This document shows, one piece after another, positions 8,683 through 17,926 of a stretch of DNA of 64,000 bases (position 1 is its first letter; each line of letters opens with the position of its first letter). This DNA is from an uncultured Bacteroidota bacterium (GTDB taxonomy: Bacteria; Bacteroidota; Bacteroidia; Chitinophagales; LD1), in NCBI GenBank assembly GCA_903861145.1, contig CAIOTH010000047.1, positions 86,277 to 150,276 on the forward strand. Reading direction: 5' to 3'. The notes below the pieces were generated by a model that worked only from the letters and a program-made list of their open reading frames with translations, did no database searches and was not told where the DNA came from. Made by a program: the position numbers and the translations under genes.

Positions 8683-9171
8683 TTACCCAAGCTCTTCGAA
8701 AATGCCCGATGCCTTGTTTTTCTTAACATTATTCCAGTAAAAATACCTTCCGTTCATGGCCACATAAACCCCTTTTGGCAACGATTGCACAAAAGCCAGG
8801 GCGCTCCCTAAATTAAAGAGCCCATCGGAAGAGCCAAACTTATAGGGCACCATAGCCCCGGTAAGCACAACGGTTTTATTCAAATTTGCCAGGCCTAGCT
8901 CTCGGGCGGTAATTTCCATTGTATCTGTTCCGTGCGTAATCACGATCCTCTCCTCCCTGCAATCTCTACAATGCTTCACTATTAGCCCCCTATTCTCATC
9001 CGTCATTTCCAGGCTATCTATCATCATCAGGCTATCAATATCAATAGCTAAATTTGAACGCCCCAACTGCAATATTTCAGGAACATGCGTGTGGTTGAAA
9101 TAAAGCTTGCCCGCTATTTCATCATACTCCTTATCGAACGTTCCACCGGTAACTAATATTTTAATAGCCAT
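8683..9171 (-). CDS. short asparaginase-domain protein
   Basis: 162-residue protein matching only the N-terminal half of type I/II L-asparaginases (normally about 330 residues). Both catalytic threonine motifs are present: TGGTFD (T11) and THGTDTME (T82-D83), plus VVLTGAMVP and SDGLFNLGSALAF. The small C-terminal domain is absent, and the stop codon follows naturally after SGIFEELG, so this looks like a stable short form rather than a pseudogene. Start taken at MAIKILVTGG; the upstream in-frame extension is not family-like. It might hydrolyse asparagine or a related amide; activity without the C-terminal domain is uncertain. Confidence 0.8.
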   Translation of the reverse strand: MAIKILVTGGTFDKEYDEIAGKLYFNHTHVPEILQLGRSNLAIDIDSLMMIDSLEMTDENRGLIVKHCRDCREERIVITHGTDTMEITARELGLANLNKTVVLTGAMVPYKFGSSDGLFNLGSALAFVQSLPKGVYVAMNGRYFYWNNVKKNKASGIFEELG

Positions 9172-9358
9172 GTTGCGAAAATGGCAAATACATTTAGACT
9201 TGCCAAGTTCGCTGTTATTATAAGATGCCTTGAACACTTAAAGCGTTGCGTAATATGCTTTGCCGCTGCAAACATTATTTATAAGGAAAATTTCCGTCAA
9301 CTATTTTTTTTGTTACCTTCGGATTACCCCTAAAGGAGTAAAACCTAAGCACCCGCGC

Positions 9359-12196
9359 ATGAAACAACTTTTACCTCTCGTTTTTCTCTGTTTCTTCTCA
9401 AGCATTCTTTTTGCCCAAAACAAAACCATATCGGGTACAATTACCGACCAAAACAACAAAGAGCCGCTGGTAGGCGCAACCGTTATAGTTAAAGGTGGTG
9501 GCGTAGGAACTGTCAGCGATTCAAAAGGCAATTTTACCATTTCTGTGAGCCCTGACGCAAAAGCGCTTTCAATATCGTATGTAGGCTATATTACCCAGGA
9601 TGTTTCGATTGGAAACAAGATCAGTTTTAATGTAAATTTAGAAACGGCCGATATACCCGGCAAAGAAGTGGTGGTAACCTCATCGCGCGTATCAGAATCG
9701 ATACTACAGGCACCGGCTGAAATTGAAAAAATGACTGCTACAGAAATCAAGTCGGCAGCGTCGGGCGATTTTTACCAAAGCATAGGTAATTTTAAAGGGG
9801 TAGATATAATAACCACGTCGGCATTTTTTAAGGTGGTTAACCTACGGGGTTTTGGTGATACCCGCTCACTAAGAACAAAACAATTTGTTGATGGGATAGA
9901 TAACGAAGCTCCCGGACTAAACTTCCCAATAGGAAATATGGTAGGCAGTAACGATCTTGACCTGCAAAGCGTGGAAGTAATATCGGGCCCGGCCTCGGCA
10001 TTGTATGGCGCCAATGCCATGCAAGGGCTTATTTCGATGAATACAAAAAGTCCATACGATTTTCAGGGGCTTTCCTTCCAGGTAAAAGGCGGTGGCACTA
10101 CCATACCCGGCCCTTATTTTGATGCGCAAATGAGATATGCGCAAGTGTATGGCAAAAAGCAACGCTTTGCCTTTAAGCTTACCGGTGAGTATACCCGTAT
10201 GAATGACTGGCCGGCAACCAACGACACGTTGAACAGGTATGGAAATATTGCTGCCGATGTAAACGTAGGCGCCTCTATTCAGCAAACGGCCAATGCGCCC
10301 TACTGCCCAACCTGCCCTGTAACCACAGCACAGCATAACACTTACGCATCATTAACCGGATGGCTGGCATTTAACCCCGAAGCGCTGGCATTTGATAAAT
10401 CGGAAACACAAAACGGATACCTACATATACAAGCTCCCGGATATAAAGAAACGGCGATAGCAGATAACAATGCACAAAACATTAAATTCTCTACCGGCAT
10501 GTATTACCGGTTTAATAATGATGTTGAATTATCGGCCGTTTACCGATTCGGTTTTGGTACCGCAGTTTACCAGGCAACCACACGCTACCAGATAAAAGAT
10601 TTTCGCTTTAACCAGCCAACACTGCAACTACAGGGTAAAAACTTTTTTATAAGGGCATATACATCTATTGAAAATGCGGGCAGTTCATATAACATGGCCC
10701 TTGCAGGTGCGTATGTTTCTAAGGCTGCGGCACCTGCGTATGTAAGTGCCTTTACAACTGCTTATTTTAATACTATCCAGAATTTAGTGGGTGGCTTTGC
10801 TAATTGCACTACGTGCTTTGACGGTGGACAAAACCAATGGGTGTTAGATAGTGCCCGCAATGTAGGCCGCAGGGCTGCACAATCTGCCTGGTTTCAACCG
10901 GGTAGCAAGATGTTTAACGACACCCTGAGTAAACTGATACACGACAAAAACTCATTAACCGGTGCGGAGTTTTACGACCGGTCGGCATTGGTGCATGTTG
11001 AAGGCCAGTATAACTGGGATTTTGTAAAATGGATTGATATTATAACCGGTGCTTCTTACCGTCTTTATATACCGAATTCGGAAGGAACCATTTTACAGGA
11101 TACATCGGGAGCCAAAATACGCATGAGCGAAGTTGGCGCTTATTTACAGTTTACCAAGAGACTGTTTAATGACGCGTTTAAAATTATCGGTTCAATAAGA
11201 GCAGATAAGAATTCAAACTTTGCTGCACAGGTTTCGCCAAGGGGTGCTTTGGTTTATACTTATAAAGGTATCAGTGGTTCGCACACCTTCAGGGTATCGG
11301 CTACATCAGCGTTTAGAACACCAACGCTGCAAGACCAATACCTATATCTAGACGTGGGCACCATGAAATTGATTGGTAACCTGAACGGATTAAATAATGT
11401 TTACACGCAAGCTTCGGTAAGCAATGCTCTTTCGGTACTAAACCAAACCGGCAATGGGAGTAACTCCAGCGCCGCAGAGGCTGCATTAGTATCGGTAAAC
11501 CTGGCGCCGATTAAACCCGAGCATTTAACATCTTTCGAATTTGGCTACCGGGGAGAAATAAAGAATAAGCTGTACATAGACTTTACCGCATACTATGGCA
11601 TTTATAAAAACTTCATTGGCTTTACACGGATTGTATCGCCTTACGATGCTACCCATACCGGTGGTACACCGGCCGATAATGTAATAGCAGGGTACTACTC
11701 AAACCTGCAAACCTGGGTTAACTCTAAAGGTACTGTTCCGTCGTGGGGCGGGGTTATTAGTTTATCGTATTACGTAGGCCATGGCATTACGCCATACGTT
11801 AACTATACATATACCGATTTAGACGACCGAAATATTAGCAGCGACCAGGTTACAGTGCTATCGGGCTTTAACACGCCAAAGCACAAACTAAATGTTGGAT
11901 TTAATGCTGCACATGTGTTTAAAGGCCTTGGTTTTACGGCTAACTTTAAATGGGTTAACTCGTACCAGTGGGAGAGCCCTTTTGCCAATGGCATAGTGCC
12001 AAGTTATCATACTTTAGACCTACAGGTTTATTACGAGATGTCAAAAATACATTCAACAATAAGAGTGGGTGGCTCAAATATTTACAACAACATGCATATT
12101 GAAGCTGTAGGTTCGCCGCAGATTGGAGCGCTATATTATGTGGCCTACGCCCTTGATATAAGCAACTTTAAAAAACGCAGCCAGCCGGCACAATAA
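9359..12196 (+). CDS. TonB-dependent receptor with carboxypeptidase-regulatory-like domain
   Basis: Outer-membrane active-transport receptor, 945 residues from the ATG at 9359 (signal MKQLLPLVFLCFFSSILFAQ). A CarboxypepD_reg-like beta-sandwich (ISGTITDQNNKEPLVGATV) occupies about residues 22-105, the plug domain about 115-235 (RGFGDTRSLRTKQFVDGID, SGPASALYGANAMQG) and the 22-strand barrel the rest. No SusD partner is adjacent, so it is not a polysaccharide-utilisation pair; the substrate is unknown. It is monocistronic and divergent from the asparaginase gene. An approximate -7 box TACCTTCG lies about 40 bp upstream. Confidence 0.93.
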   Translation: MKQLLPLVFLCFFSSILFAQNKTISGTITDQNNKEPLVGATVIVKGGGVGTVSDSKGNFTISVSPDAKALSISYVGYITQDVSIGNKISFNVNLETADIPGKEVVVTSSRVSESILQAPAEIEKMTATEIKSAASGDFYQSIGNFKGVDIITTSAFFKVVNLRGFGDTRSLRTKQFVDGIDNEAPGLNFPIGNMVGSNDLDLQSVEVISGPASALYGANAMQGLISMNTKSPYDFQGLSFQVKGGGTTIPGPYFDAQMRYAQVYGKKQRFAFKLTGEYTRMNDWPATNDTLNRYGNIAADVNVGASIQQTANAPYCPTCPVTTAQHNTYASLTGWLAFNPEALAFDKSETQNGYLHIQAPGYKETAIADNNAQNIKFSTGMYYRFNNDVELSAVYRFGFGTAVYQATTRYQIKDFRFNQPTLQLQGKNFFIRAYTSIENAGSSYNMALAGAYVSKAAAPAYVSAFTTAYFNTIQNLVGGFANCTTCFDGGQNQWVLDSARNVGRRAAQSAWFQPGSKMFNDTLSKLIHDKNSLTGAEFYDRSALVHVEGQYNWDFVKWIDIITGASYRLYIPNSEGTILQDTSGAKIRMSEVGAYLQFTKRLFNDAFKIIGSIRADKNSNFAAQVSPRGALVYTYKGISGSHTFRVSATSAFRTPTLQDQYLYLDVGTMKLIGNLNGLNNVYTQASVSNALSVLNQTGNGSNSSAAEAALVSVNLAPIKPEHLTSFEFGYRGEIKNKLYIDFTAYYGIYKNFIGFTRIVSPYDATHTGGTPADNVIAGYYSNLQTWVNSKGTVPSWGGVISLSYYVGHGITPYVNYTYTDLDDRNISSDQVTVLSGFNTPKHKLNVGFNAAHVFKGLGFTANFKWVNSYQWESPFANGIVPSYHTLDLQVYYEMSKIHSTIRVGGSNIYNNMHIEAVGSPQIGALYYVAYALDISNFKKRSQPAQ

Positions 12197-12206
12197 ACCT
12201 TTATTG

Positions 12207-12214
12207 TATTTTTG
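12207..12214 (+). promoter_or_regulatory. -7 box (TATTTTTG) for the histidine kinase gene
   Basis: TATTTTTG matches TAnnTTTG in the short spacer between the TonB receptor stop and the kinase start at 12266. Confidence 0.4.
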
Positions 12215-12265
12215 CCGTTAAAGACAACGGGCTATACTAAAACCATAGCTTATCGTTTAATATCA

Positions 12266-13669
12266 ATGATACAGGCTTTTAATAATTACTTTCTATCGGG
12301 CTTTAAACACGCCAGCTATTTTGAAAGGCGCAAAGCAAGCTACCTGCTGTATATACTGCTGGCGGCACTAACCTTTATAGGCATTACGACCGTTGGGCAG
12401 GTTTTTGGCCAAATGGGGCCCTTTTATTTAGCTGCTAACCTAATCGGGTTAACAGGGGTATCGCTATCGATTGCCTTTTTTAAACACAAAAAAATCAACG
12501 CAGCCGGCCACGTTATGGTTTGTTCCGCTATGTTTATGGTGGCTGTAGAGACAATTGTTGTTGATCTTTTTAATACCGACCCCTCTATACGCTATCGCCT
12601 ATACATCAACTTTTCCTCTTTGCTGGGCATTTTCTTCATCATCCTGTCATTCTTTCGAGAAAAGAAGTATGTTTTTAGATATGCCGCCGCTTTTGAATTA
12701 ATTCTGTTCGCCCATGCCTTTGTGATTTATCATCAAATAAACCAGGTGCCTAATATGGGGGTGTATGTCATCGAACACTTTATAACTGTTTCTTCAGGCA
12801 TGTTTATCGTAGCGGCTATTGCTACCTGGCTATTATCGCATATGGAAGCCTTGTTTCAGCAAAATATGGAGTTTGCCGAACGGTTCAAAGCGCAAAATGA
12901 GCAATTGGAAAAAATGGTGGCCGAGCGCACCAACGACCTGCAAAGCTCTAACCAAAACCTGAGCGAATTCGCATATATAGTATCGCATGACCTGAAGGAA
13001 CCCCTACGCACCATTTCGGGTTTTGTAACACTTATTAAAAAAGAGCTTGACCGACAGGGACTGAAAGACGAGGAAATTGAAGAGTATATGAATTTCATTA
13101 ACTCGGGCACCAAGCATATGGAGCGCCTGATTAGCGATATATTGACTTATTCGAAGCTAAACGTGGCCGAAAAGAATTTTGAACCGGTAGACCTGAACGA
13201 AGTAATTGGACTGGTTAAGAAAAGGCTTGCCCAATCTATTTACGAAAGCGAAGCTGAGCTTTACGTAGCCAATACACTACCCGTGCAGGGCGAAAAAGTA
13301 ATGTTGGGACAGCTTTTTGAAAACCTGATTTCAAACGCTATTAAATACCGCGGCACCGATAGAAACGTAAAAATAACCATAGGCTGCACACGCGAATTAA
13401 ACACCATACGCTACTTTGTAAAAGATAATGGCATAGGTATATCAGAAAAATACTACGAAACGATTTTTAAAGCGTTTAGAAGATTACACAGCAAGGTTGA
13501 ATACGAAGGCACCGGTGTTGGCCTTGCTATTTGCAAAAAGATTGTAGAAAGGCACCGGGGTGATATTTGGGTAGAAAGCAAAGAAGGAGAAGGAAGTACT
13601 TTTTGGTTTATTCTGCCTTACGCTCAAACTGATGTGCCGGCTATCCAGCCGGAGGTCCACGCCAATTGA
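12266..13669 (+). CDS. membrane sensor histidine kinase
   Basis: 467-residue orphan sensor kinase. Six hydrophobic segments (about residues 25-190) form a membrane sensor module, followed by a coiled-coil linker and the dimerisation domain with phospho-acceptor His241 (IVSHDLKEPLRTISGF). The ATPase core has the N box NLISNAIKYR, G1 DNGIGIS and G2 GTGVGLAICKKIVERHRG. The SHDLKEPL form is of the phytochrome/light-sensor kinase class (HATPase_c, HisKA), but no chromophore domain is present. No response regulator is adjacent. The start at 12266 is the first ATG; the 3' end overlaps the convergent flavoprotein gene by 46 bp. Confidence 0.9.
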   Translation: MIQAFNNYFLSGFKHASYFERRKASYLLYILLAALTFIGITTVGQVFGQMGPFYLAANLIGLTGVSLSIAFFKHKKINAAGHVMVCSAMFMVAVETIVVDLFNTDPSIRYRLYINFSSLLGIFFIILSFFREKKYVFRYAAAFELILFAHAFVIYHQINQVPNMGVYVIEHFITVSSGMFIVAAIATWLLSHMEALFQQNMEFAERFKAQNEQLEKMVAERTNDLQSSNQNLSEFAYIVSHDLKEPLRTISGFVTLIKKELDRQGLKDEEIEEYMNFINSGTKHMERLISDILTYSKLNVAEKNFEPVDLNEVIGLVKKRLAQSIYESEAELYVANTLPVQGEKVMLGQLFENLISNAIKYRGTDRNVKITIGCTRELNTIRYFVKDNGIGISEKYYETIFKAFRRLHSKVEYEGTGVGLAICKKIVERHRGDIWVESKEGEGSTFWFILPYAQTDVPAIQPEVHAN

Positions 13670-14850
13670 AAATTAAAGCCACCGGTTATAGCATCAATAT
13701 CCATTACCTCGCCGGCAAAATACAGGTCCGGCAATTTTTTGCTTTGCATGGTTTTAAAATCTATTTCATTTAAATCTATACCACCGGCAGTTACAAACTC
13801 ATCTTTAAAAGTTGATTTACCCGTGACCTTATAGCGCCCACCTGCTAACTCCCGGCCCAATTGCTCAATTTGTTTGTTCGATAAATCGGCGTAATTAAAC
13901 AAGGGTTTATTAAGCGTAATAAATGCTGAAAGCCGCTCCCACAAGCGCCGGGGAATATTAAATAAGGGATTGGCCATTACAGATTTTTTTGCCTGCCTGC
14001 GCTTTACCTGCTTGATATCTTCAATCACTTCGGCTGTGGGATGATTGCCGGTCCAGTTAACTTCTATTTCAAACTGATGATTCATTTCGGCCAGCGCCCT
14101 TGCGCCCCAGGCCGATAAACGCAGAATACCAGGGCCGCTCATTCCCCAATGAGTAATAAGCAAAGGGCCCTCGTTTTTTAGCTTAGTGCCCACAACGGAA
14201 ACCATAGCCATTTCAACCGAGAGGCCTTCTAATCCTTTTATGCGCGGGTCGTTAATATTAAAAGTAAACAATGATGGTACCGGCTGAACAATTTGTAGCC
14301 CAAGGCCACCGAGCATGCTCCACACGCGGGCAGATGAACCGGCGGCAACAATTACCGCATCGGCTTTAATTGGATTACCAGTGGTGGTAATAACCAACCA
14401 TTTCGCGCTACCATCATTTGCGGATGGAGGAACCAAATCATCAACGCCTATTTGAGTTTCAACATTGACACCCAAACGCCTCGCTTCGACTAAAAAACAA
14501 TTGATAATAGTTTGCGAATTATCGGTTACCGGAAACATACGGCCATCAGCTTCTGTCTTCAGAGAGACGCCCCGGGATTTAAACCACTCAATAGTGTGGG
14601 TAGGATTAAAGCGGGTAAAGGGCCCCAATAATTGCTTTTCGCCACGGGGATAGTTCTTTGTCAACGGCCTTGAATCAAAACAGGCGTGTGTTACATTACA
14701 ACGGCCACCACCGCTTATTTTGACTTTACTAAGCAGATTAGGAGAGCGCTCGAGAATTGTAACCTTATAATCGGAATGTGTTTCGGCACAGGTAATGGCT
14801 GCAAAAAAACCGGCTGCGCCCCCTCCAACAATAACAATGTGTTTACCCAT
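13624..14850 (-). CDS. NAD(P)/FAD-dependent oxidoreductase, BaiN/HI0933-like
   Basis: Flavoprotein of 408 residues. The Rossmann FAD-binding motif IVIVGGGAAGFFAAITCAE opens the protein; ISGGGRCNVTHA and the C-terminal FAGEVMDIDAITGGFNFQLA are hallmarks of the HI0933/BaiN family (aminoacetone oxidase-like or putative dehydrogenases). The precise substrate is not known. The ATG at 14850 (MGKHIVIVGG) is preferred over a TTG 21 bp upstream. Its 3' end overlaps the histidine kinase gene on the opposite strand by 46 bp, so both C-termini are constrained by one sequence. Confidence 0.9.
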   Translation of the reverse strand: MGKHIVIVGGGAAGFFAAITCAETHSDYKVTILERSPNLLSKVKISGGGRCNVTHACFDSRPLTKNYPRGEKQLLGPFTRFNPTHTIEWFKSRGVSLKTEADGRMFPVTDNSQTIINCFLVEARRLGVNVETQIGVDDLVPPSANDGSAKWLVITTTGNPIKADAVIVAAGSSARVWSMLGGLGLQIVQPVPSLFTFNINDPRIKGLEGLSVEMAMVSVVGTKLKNEGPLLITHWGMSGPGILRLSAWGARALAEMNHQFEIEVNWTGNHPTAEVIEDIKQVKRRQAKKSVMANPLFNIPRRLWERLSAFITLNKPLFNYADLSNKQIEQLGRELAGGRYKVTGKSTFKDEFVTAGGIDLNEIDFKTMQSKKLPDLYFAGEVMDIDAITGGFNFQLAWTSGWIAGTSV

Positions 14851-14867
14851 AACTACAGTATTAAGTA

Positions 14868-15003
14868 GCAAGTATTAAGTATTTAGACTTAATACCAATA
14901 CAACACTTCCATACCCTTTGCCAGTGCTTGTTCAAAAAATATTATTTGAAAATATCCTCGTCTGAATATACGGTACCCGGCGTTAGTCTATATACTTAAT
15001 ACC
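14868..15003. repeat. degenerate AGTATTAAGTAT-type inverted repeats
   Basis: The 166-bp spacer between the flavoprotein and hpt genes carries several related words (AAGTATTAAGTATTTA near 14869, ACTTAATACC near 14888, TATACTTAATACC near 14990) in opposite orientations, able to fold back on each other. A similar ATTTAGTATTTAG occurs near 49950. Probably decayed dispersed intergenic repeats. Confidence 0.35.
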
Positions 15004-15016
15004 AACTACTAAATAC

Positions 15017-15568
15017 CTATTCTTCGTCGATAACCTGGTAAATATCGCGCAGGTTGCGACCAAGGCCGTTATAATCGAGACCGTAGCCAACAATAAAGTC
15101 GTTTGGAATTTCAGCACCCACATAATCAACTTTTACATCAGCTTTTAAAGCGAGCGGTTTAAAAAGCAGAGAAGCCACTTTAAGTGATGCCGGGTTTTGC
15201 TGTAATAGGTTGGGCAGTATTTTTGAAAGGGTGTGGCCAGAGTCAACTATATCTTCAACAAGAATAACATGACGGCCCTCGATGTTTTGATTAAGCCCGA
15301 TAAGTGTTGTTGCCTGACCGTTAGAATTAGTGCCGTGATAAGAAACCACCTTTACAAAAGAAAGTTCGCAATCCAGTTTTAACTCTTTCAGCAAATCGGA
15401 GGCAAACATAAAAGAGCCATTTAAAACAGGCACAATCAGGGGCCGTCTACCTATATAATCTGCATTGATTTGGTTAGCAACGTTTTTTACGTACGAAAGA
15501 ATTTCGTTTTCGCTTTTATACAACCTGAAAGATCTATCGCCGAGCTTTACCAGCTTCTCCATATTCAT
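15017..15568 (-). CDS. hpt: hypoxanthine phosphoribosyltransferase
   Basis: Purine salvage enzyme joining hypoxanthine or guanine to PRPP. 183 residues, normal for bacterial Hpt. The PRPP-binding loop is ILVEDIVDSGHTLSKIL, with catalytic Asp in the expected position; PVLNGSFMFASDLL supplies the pyrophosphate loop, SFVKVVSYHGT the flexible loop and VDYVGAEIPNDFIVGYGLDY the base-specificity region with conserved Lys/Val and aromatic residues. It is in the same direction as, but 166 bp from, the flavoprotein gene. Confidence 0.95.
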   Translation of the reverse strand: MNMEKLVKLGDRSFRLYKSENEILSYVKNVANQINADYIGRRPLIVPVLNGSFMFASDLLKELKLDCELSFVKVVSYHGTNSNGQATTLIGLNQNIEGRHVILVEDIVDSGHTLSKILPNLLQQNPASLKVASLLFKPLALKADVKVDYVGAEIPNDFIVGYGLDYNGLGRNLRDIYQVIDEE

Positions 15569-15708
15569 ATCCGTTCTTCAAAGATGTAAAAATAAACTGA
15601 GTAATAAATAAACACGCCCATTACAACAGCCAAAGCATCTTTAAATGCTCAAGAAGTTTCGCACGGAGACACGGAGTTTAACAGCCGAGAAATACATTGT
15701 GTTATACA

Positions 15709-16374
15709 CTACTTCTTCAATTTATCTTTAAAATACTCCTCAAACTTTTCGATTTTAGGCACTATAACAAACTGGCAGTACGAGTTGCTGTTTTTGTTGA
15801 GATTGTAATAGTCCTGGTGGTAATCTTCGGCTTTATAGAAGTTAGTATAGGGGGTAATTTCGGTAACAATGGGTGAGTTAAAGGCGCCGCTTTTATCAAG
15901 ACCGCTTTTTACATCTACAGCTGTTTTTCTTTGCTCTTCGTTACTATAGAAAATTGCAGAGCGATATTGGGTGCCTTCGTCATTTCCCTGGCGGTTAAGG
16001 GTAGTAGGGTCATGCACTTTAAAGAAAACCTGAAAAATCTCGGCAAGCGAAACGATGTTCTCATCAAACACAATCTGCACGGCCTCAGCGTGACCGGTTG
16101 TGCCCATGCAAACTTCGCGGTAAGCCGGGTTTTTAATTTTACCGCCTGAATAACCGGAGGTAACTGACACAACGCCATTTAATCTTTGATAAATAGCCTC
16201 TACACACCAAAAACAGCCACCAGCCAGGGTAATGGTATCTAACTTTGCATTTTCGCTCATAACGGGTTCTTTTTTAGGATTGCTTTTAGTTTTTGAATCG
16301 GTTTTTTGCGCGCATGAGGTGAAACACAACATTACGGCACAAACAACAGTAGGAAAAACAGATTTAAGTTGCAT
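15709..16374 (-). CDS. msrA: peptide-methionine (S)-S-oxide reductase, lipoprotein form
   Basis: Reduces methionine-S-sulfoxide in damaged proteins. The catalytic motif GCFWC is at residues 53-57 (Cys54), and the family motifs TGHAEAVQIVFDE, GNDEGTQYRSAIFY and DYHQDYY follow. An N-terminal extension with lipobox FTSC (Cys21) and a Lys/Ser-rich linker indicates export and anchoring in the envelope, rather than the cytoplasmic form. 221 residues in total. No MsrB domain is fused and none is adjacent. A dispersed tandem word (CACGGAGA twice, near 15661) lies just downstream of the stop. Confidence 0.95.
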   Translation of the reverse strand: MQLKSVFPTVVCAVMLCFTSCAQKTDSKTKSNPKKEPVMSENAKLDTITLAGGCFWCVEAIYQRLNGVVSVTSGYSGGKIKNPAYREVCMGTTGHAEAVQIVFDENIVSLAEIFQVFFKVHDPTTLNRQGNDEGTQYRSAIFYSNEEQRKTAVDVKSGLDKSGAFNSPIVTEITPYTNFYKAEDYHQDYYNLNKNSNSYCQFVIVPKIEKFEEYFKDKLKK

Positions 16375-16435
16375 GTTCTTTTTCTTATCAGTCGTATAAA
16401 CAAGCTAAACCTTACAAAGTTTGGTAATAGCCTTA

Positions 16436-16459
16436 GAGGTTGGCGGGGACGCCAACCTC
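16436..16459. repeat. GC-rich inverted repeat
   Basis: A perfect 10-bp stem GAGGTTGGCG/CGCCAACCTC with a 4-nt loop, between the phosphatase stop and the msrA start, both on the minus strand. No T-run follows on either strand, so it is more like a REP-type palindrome than an intrinsic terminator. Confidence 0.6.
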
Positions 16460-16471
16460 GCAGCTCAACAT

Positions 16472-17566
16472 TTATTGTCCCGAAGAACCAGAATAAACTA
16501 CCTCAATTGGCTTACCGCTGGCATGATCTTCTTTATACTCTTTACCGAACAACTTAGCTATAGTAGCGGCGATTTGATTGGTGTGGTAGTGCCTACCTTT
16601 TGAAAGTTCGCCTTTGGCAGGTGTATCGGGCCCAATGGCTGCGAGCCAAACCTGGTGGGCATCGCGCACTAAAGGCCCGTGGTGCCGCCAAAACTGCTTG
16701 CCAAGGTGGCCACGGCCATGGTCGCAGGTGATGATGAGAGTGGTTTTGTCCTTATACTCCGGGTCGCTTTGAATCATGTTCCAAAGGTCTTGCATATAGG
16801 CGTCCATCATGTGGGCGGTAGTGAGATATGAATCATATTGACCTTCGTGCGAATAATGGTCGGTTTCATCAAAGCCAATGAAAGCGAATTTGGGATGATT
16901 GCGGTGGATATACTCTTTGGCAAAGTGATAGGTAATGGTATCGACCATTGCACAATTTGTGCCTGCAGGGCAAGCGGTTTGCCAGCTATCGTAGGCAACG
17001 CCGTTGCAGCTTGCACCGTTGCTTGCACATTTAAAGTTAACAAACACCGGCACGCCGTTACGGTGCGAATTAATGATTTTAGGAAATGCATCCCAATTAG
17101 CAATGGCGGCAAGCTTATGCTCGAAACCCGGTTGAGTTGCTAAAAAATCGAAGATGTTTTTGTTGAGGTCATCGCCGTAATTGTTGCTGTTAACACGGGT
17201 ATCTTTATGACCGGTAAAGATTTCGTTATAACCGGGGAAGGAGAACTTATACAAGTTAGTGAGGCTCATTTTGCTGCCTAATTTTCGGTTGCCAATTAAT
17301 AAGCCTTGTTTGGCTATGGTGCCCCAGAAAAACGGCATTAAGCGGGTCCTTCTTTCCTGGGGCGTTTCGGCCCAGTACTGGCCTCTGAGCTTAGCGGTAT
17401 CTTTAACCAGTTTCTTTTCGCCCACTAAATTTTTATCGGCACCGGTAAAGAGGTCTTGCCAGCGATAGCCATCGAAGGTTACTAAAATTACATTTTCGGT
17501 TTTGTGTTGTTGGGCGAAAAGGCCGGCACACACAAACAATAGGAATACAGTTATTACGTTTCTCAT
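16472..17566 (-). CDS. secreted alkaline phosphatase-superfamily protein
   Basis: 364 residues from the ATG at 17566 with a signal peptide (MRNVITVFLLFVCAGLFAQ); the longer frame upstream is not signal-like. Metal-binding motifs of the superfamily are seen: VTFDGYRWQD near the N-terminus, SFPGYNEIFTGH for the nucleophile region, FDETDHYSHEGQYDSY and TCDHGRG with a late HHGP and GRHYHTNQIAATIA. It could be a phosphodiesterase, sulfatase-like or phosphatase enzyme; the specific substrate is unknown. The catalytic Ser/Thr nucleophile assignment (Ser of KFSFPGY) is inferred, not certain. Confidence 0.8.
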   Translation of the reverse strand: MRNVITVFLLFVCAGLFAQQHKTENVILVTFDGYRWQDLFTGADKNLVGEKKLVKDTAKLRGQYWAETPQERRTRLMPFFWGTIAKQGLLIGNRKLGSKMSLTNLYKFSFPGYNEIFTGHKDTRVNSNNYGDDLNKNIFDFLATQPGFEHKLAAIANWDAFPKIINSHRNGVPVFVNFKCASNGASCNGVAYDSWQTACPAGTNCAMVDTITYHFAKEYIHRNHPKFAFIGFDETDHYSHEGQYDSYLTTAHMMDAYMQDLWNMIQSDPEYKDKTTLIITCDHGRGHLGKQFWRHHGPLVRDAHQVWLAAIGPDTPAKGELSKGRHYHTNQIAATIAKLFGKEYKEDHASGKPIEVVYSGSSGQ

Positions 17567-17926
17567 CGGCTTGTTAAGTGGCGCAAAGGTGCAGCATGAG
17601 AATGAATAAACTATGAAGTGTTGAAAATAAATTACAAGCGGGAACGGCTGCGTTGAAAAAGGACGTCGGCTAATGTTCGTTCTATTATTTTTTAATATGT
17701 TACTTGCAAGACACTTGCATAAAAATGACATAAATGGTTTACACCTGCTATTTTTGTATTAGACTGAAAATCGATTAATAGCGCGTGTTTTTAACAGTTG
17801 GATGGTTTACAGTTTGCAAAAATGTATACCGTGCAGCCGAGATTAAAACCACATGAATTTTGAACCAATTTGAGCAAGGCCATGACCTCGAAAAAAGAAT
17901 CGTAAATTAGCCATTAAACATATTGC
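17567..17926. other. divergent intergenic region with -7 box
   Basis: 360 bp between divergent genes. A TATTTTTG box (17749-17756, plus strand) fits TAnnTTTG but leaves a long leader to the gene at 17927. The 10-mer ATGGTTTACA occurs twice (17734-17743 and 17812-17821). No open frame with protein-like sequence is seen. Confidence 0.35.

Noticed and set aside
9172..9237. N-terminal extension of the short asparaginase
   Set aside because: Residues before MAIKILVTGG are not family-like.
17567..17731. N-terminal 55-codon extension of the phosphatase gene
   Set aside because: Signal peptide starts at 17566 and the extension is not conserved-looking.
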